Of a DNA stretch of 64,000 nt, positions 62,243 through 64,000 are shown piece by piece. Origin of the DNA: Allobosea sp. UNC402CLCol. GTDB lineage: Bacteria; Pseudomonadota; Alphaproteobacteria; Rhizobiales; Beijerinckiaceae. The notes under the pieces were generated by a model that searched no databases, was not told the DNA's origin, and worked only from the letters and a program-made list of their open reading frames with translations. Position 1 is the first letter of the stretch; each line of letters starts with the position of its first letter. Made by a program: the position numbers and the translations under genes. Location: NCBI RefSeq assembly GCF_000745475.1, contig NZ_JQJJ01000008.1, positions 682,001 to 746,000 of the forward strand, read 5' to 3'.

Positions 62243-62716
62243 ATGCTGCGCTCTTTCCTGATCCTGTTCGTGCTGCTCTCGGGCTCTGCGGCTGCGCGGG
62301 CCACGGAGCCCGCCTTGGAACTGATCGGGGCGGGACCTTCCGCGATCACCCTATCGCCCCGGACCGTAGCCACCCTTCCCAACGTCGACCGCGACGTCAC
62401 CTTCGCCACTTCGAAGGGCCCATCGACCGCGCATTACAGGGGCGTGCTGCTGTGGGACGTCCTGCAGGCGAACAAGGTTTTCGACGGCCTCGATCTCAAG
62501 GCTCAGCTCGCCAAGACCATCCTCGTCAATGCCCGGGACGGCTATCGCATTGCCTTCTCGATCGGCGAGATCCATCCGGATTTCGGCAATCTGCCCCTGC
62601 TCCTGGTGACGGCGATCGACGGCAAGCCGCTCGACCAGGACTGGCGCCTCGTCGCTCCCGGCGACAAGCGCGGCGCGCGGGCCGTGCGCGACGTCGTGAA
62701 GATCGAGCTGCGCTGA
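62243..62716 (+). CDS. Periplasmic oxidoreductase molybdopterin-binding-fold protein
   Basis: The 157-residue protein has a Sec signal peptide (MLRSFLILFVLLSGSAAARA). The fold of the molybdopterin-binding oxidoreductase domain follows (VTFATSKGPSTAHYRGVLLW, NARDGYRIAFSIGEI, LDQDWRLVAPGDKRGAR). No Cys is present in the mature part, so it cannot ligate molybdenum as sulfite oxidase does. It may be a stand-alone relative. The ATG at 62243 follows AAGGAC. An in-frame ATG at 62141 overlaps the fliI stop but would bury the signal peptide. Confidence 0.75.
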   Translation: MLRSFLILFVLLSGSAAARATEPALELIGAGPSAITLSPRTVATLPNVDRDVTFATSKGPSTAHYRGVLLWDVLQANKVFDGLDLKAQLAKTILVNARDGYRIAFSIGEIHPDFGNLPLLLVTAIDGKPLDQDWRLVAPGDKRGARAVRDVVKIELR

Positions 62717-62750
62717 AGCCCGCTGCGAACGCCGACCGGAGACCCAGAGC

Positions 62751-63104
62751 TTGATCGCCACCATCCTGACCGGGCTCGTAGCCCTGATCCATGTCTACAT
62801 CGCCGTGCTGGAAATCTGGCTCTGGGATACCCCGCGCGGACGCCGGGCCTTCGGCCTCACGCCGGAATTCGCCAAGCAGTCGCGGGTGCTTGCGGCCAAT
62901 CAGGGCCTCTACAACGCCTTCCTCGCCGCAGGGCTCGGCTGGGGCCTCTGGCTCGGGCCGGCGGGCCTTTCGATCAAGCTGTTCTTCCTGGCTTGCGTGC
63001 TCGTCGCAGGCCTCTTCGGCGCGGCCACTGCGAGCCGCAAGATCCTCTACATTCAGGCCCTGCCGGCGGCGCTCGCCTTGCTGGCCCTGCTCGCCGGTTA
63101 TTGA
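62751..63104 (+). CDS. DUF1304 family membrane protein
   Basis: The 117-residue protein has four helices with the family pattern ALIHVYIAVLEIWLWDTP, ANQGLYNAFLAAGL and a C-terminal QALPAALALLALL. Start is TTG at 62751; no nearer ATG or GTG fits the fold. Function unknown. The 3' end overlaps the convergent transporter by 7 bp. Confidence 0.82.
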   Translation: MIATILTGLVALIHVYIAVLEIWLWDTPRGRRAFGLTPEFAKQSRVLAANQGLYNAFLAAGLGWGLWLGPAGLSIKLFFLACVLVAGLFGAATASRKILYIQALPAALALLALLAGY

Positions 63105-64000
63105 GAGACGGCCGGCGCCCGCGCGAGCATCCGCGCCAGCGCGAGCATCGCGAAGAAGCCGAAGAACTGGATCACGGCGGAAAAGATCAGCGTCGCACTG
63201 GCGCCGAGACGCTCGATCAGCACCGCGAACAGCAGCGGCGCCACCGCGAAGGCGATGTTCTGCGGCACGGTGAGCTGGCCGAGCATCGCGGCAAAGCCAC
63301 GCCGCCCGAAGAGCGCGAGCGGCAGCGTCGCACGCGCCACGGAAATGACGCCGAGCGCCGCGTTGAAAACCGCGACGAAGATTCCGGCCGCCACGATCCC
63401 CGTCGGCGCCAGGGGCAGGATAAGGCAGCAGAGCGGCCCGAGCAGCAGGCCGAAGAGCGCGACGCGCTCCACTGGCAGCCTCTCGCCCAGCGTGGCGTCG
63501 ATCGCCCGTGCGACGATGGTGGCGGGTCCACCCAGCGTCGCGATCCAGACCGCCTCCGTCTGCGTCAGGCCGCCCTCCCGGAACAGGCTGATGAGATGCA
63601 GCGGCAGCCCCCAGGAAACCAGGCCGCTGGCGGAGAAGGCGAAAGCCGTCAGCCAGAACGCCATCCGCCGCTTTCCGGGCTCGACCCGCCCGGTCTCGAG
63701 GGAGGAAGCTGGCGCGGTCCCGGTGGCCGCCGGCGCAGGATGTCCGTGGAAGCGTGGAACCGCCGCATAGATCGGCAGCACGATGAAGAGCTGCATCGCC
63801 GCGAAGACGAGCAGCGTCGCGCGCCAGCCGAAGGCATCCATGAGGATCGCCGTCAGCGGCCAGAACAGGCTGGAGGACAGCCCCGTCACCAGCATCATCA
63901 GGCCGATGACCCGCCGTGTCCGCTCGCCCATGAGCTGCGCGACGGCGACGTTGCCGACATTGGCGAGCGACATCGCATGGCCGATCCCGATCACGAACCA
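63098..64000 (-). CDS. MFS transporter, N-terminus beyond the window
   Basis: At least 300 residues in about nine helices are visible. The reading frame runs off the right edge without a stop, and residues before the GTG at 63994 (Trp-Phe) continue the protein, so the true start is outside. Two helix bundles are joined by a polar loop with PAAATGTAP, typical of major facilitators of the YbfB/oxalate-formate-like kind. Substrate unknown. Confidence 0.85.
   Translation of the reverse strand, partial: WFVIGIGHAMSLANVGNVAVAQLMGERTRRVIGLMMLVTGLSSSLFWPLTAILMDAFGWRATLLVFAAMQLFIVLPIYAAVPRFHGHPAPAATGTAPASSLETGRVEPGKRRMAFWLTAFAFSASGLVSWGLPLHLISLFREGGLTQTEAVWIATLGGPATIVARAIDATLGERLPVERVALFGLLLGPLCCLILPLAPTGIVAAGIFVAVFNAALGVISVARATLPLALFGRRGFAAMLGQLTVPQNIAFAVAPLLFAVLIERLGASATLIFSAVIQFFGFFAMLALARMLARAPAVSQ

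Noticed and set aside
1..64000. Genomic island, prophage, CRISPR or insertion sequence
   Set aside because: I found no integrase, transposase, phage structural gene, direct-repeat array or tRNA-flanked junction, and base composition looks even throughout.

Overview
This 64 kb window is GC-rich chromosomal DNA of an alphaproteobacterium, most probably of the order Hyphomicrobiales (Rhizobiales); a Bosea-like genus is my best guess and is inference only. The grounds are the CtrA/ChpT phosphorelay genes, the rplY-pth-ychF order, separate petA-petB-petC genes, a DUF1134 (EipA-type) envelope protein, and intergenic palindromes of a kind common in this order. I see no rRNA, tRNA, CRISPR array, transposase or phage gene. 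Codon use and GC look uniform, so the window reads as core chromosome with a few accessory metabolic loci.

Layout. 1-5.3 kb: a VUT-type transporter, rplY with a promoter and leader hairpin, pth, a secreted DUF5666-like protein, ychF, and a two-domain MaoC hydratase. 5.5-8.3 kb: a GntR regulator, RraA-type aldolase and MHS-type transporter, probably one catabolic unit. 8.3-11.6 kb: a minus-strand operon mtnP-apt-mtnA-class II aldolase that has the parts of the dihydroxyacetone-phosphate (DHAP) shunt for 5'-methylthioadenosine or 5'-deoxyadenosine. 11.8-14.6 kb: the cytochrome bc1 operon. 14.8-20.9 kb: an ABC exporter, trmL, hemF, and a CCA transferase/DUF6111/CoA-Nudix/DUF1285 operon. 21.2-28.1 kb: a MoxR-DUF58-DUF4159-membrane protein operon. 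28-39 kb: scattered genes, including a periplasmic argininosuccinate-lyase-like protein, an ABC-F protein, an acyltransferase, glucokinase and a hydroxypyruvate-isomerase-like gene.

39.4-45.4 kb holds the most unusual material. An opgH-FkbM pair is divergent from a tightly coupled four-gene unit: a BchC-like reductase without zinc ligands, a 6-pyruvoyltetrahydropterin synthase (PTPS/QueD) homologue that has lost its catalytic Cys, Asp and His and one zinc His, a GT4 glycosyltransferase and a SAM methyltransferase. This looks like an uncharacterised pathway for a glycosylated and possibly methylated pterin-like product. A GTP cyclohydrolase II gene lies 0.9 kb further on.

45.5-53.1 kb: cytochrome b561, ribA, a HAD phosphatase with a PfkB kinase, a long coiled-coil membrane protein, EipA-like and YHS-like envelope proteins, and cysQ. 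53.2-62.1 kb: chpT, cheA-W-Y-B-R, ctrA (opposite strand) and fliI, bringing chemotaxis, the cell-cycle phosphorelay and flagellar export together. Half-sites resembling the CtrA motif and GANTC methylation sites lie in front of ctrA, and a half-site lies in front of chpT. The right edge holds a small periplasmic molybdopterin-fold protein, a DUF1304 membrane protein and a major facilitator gene cut by the window end.
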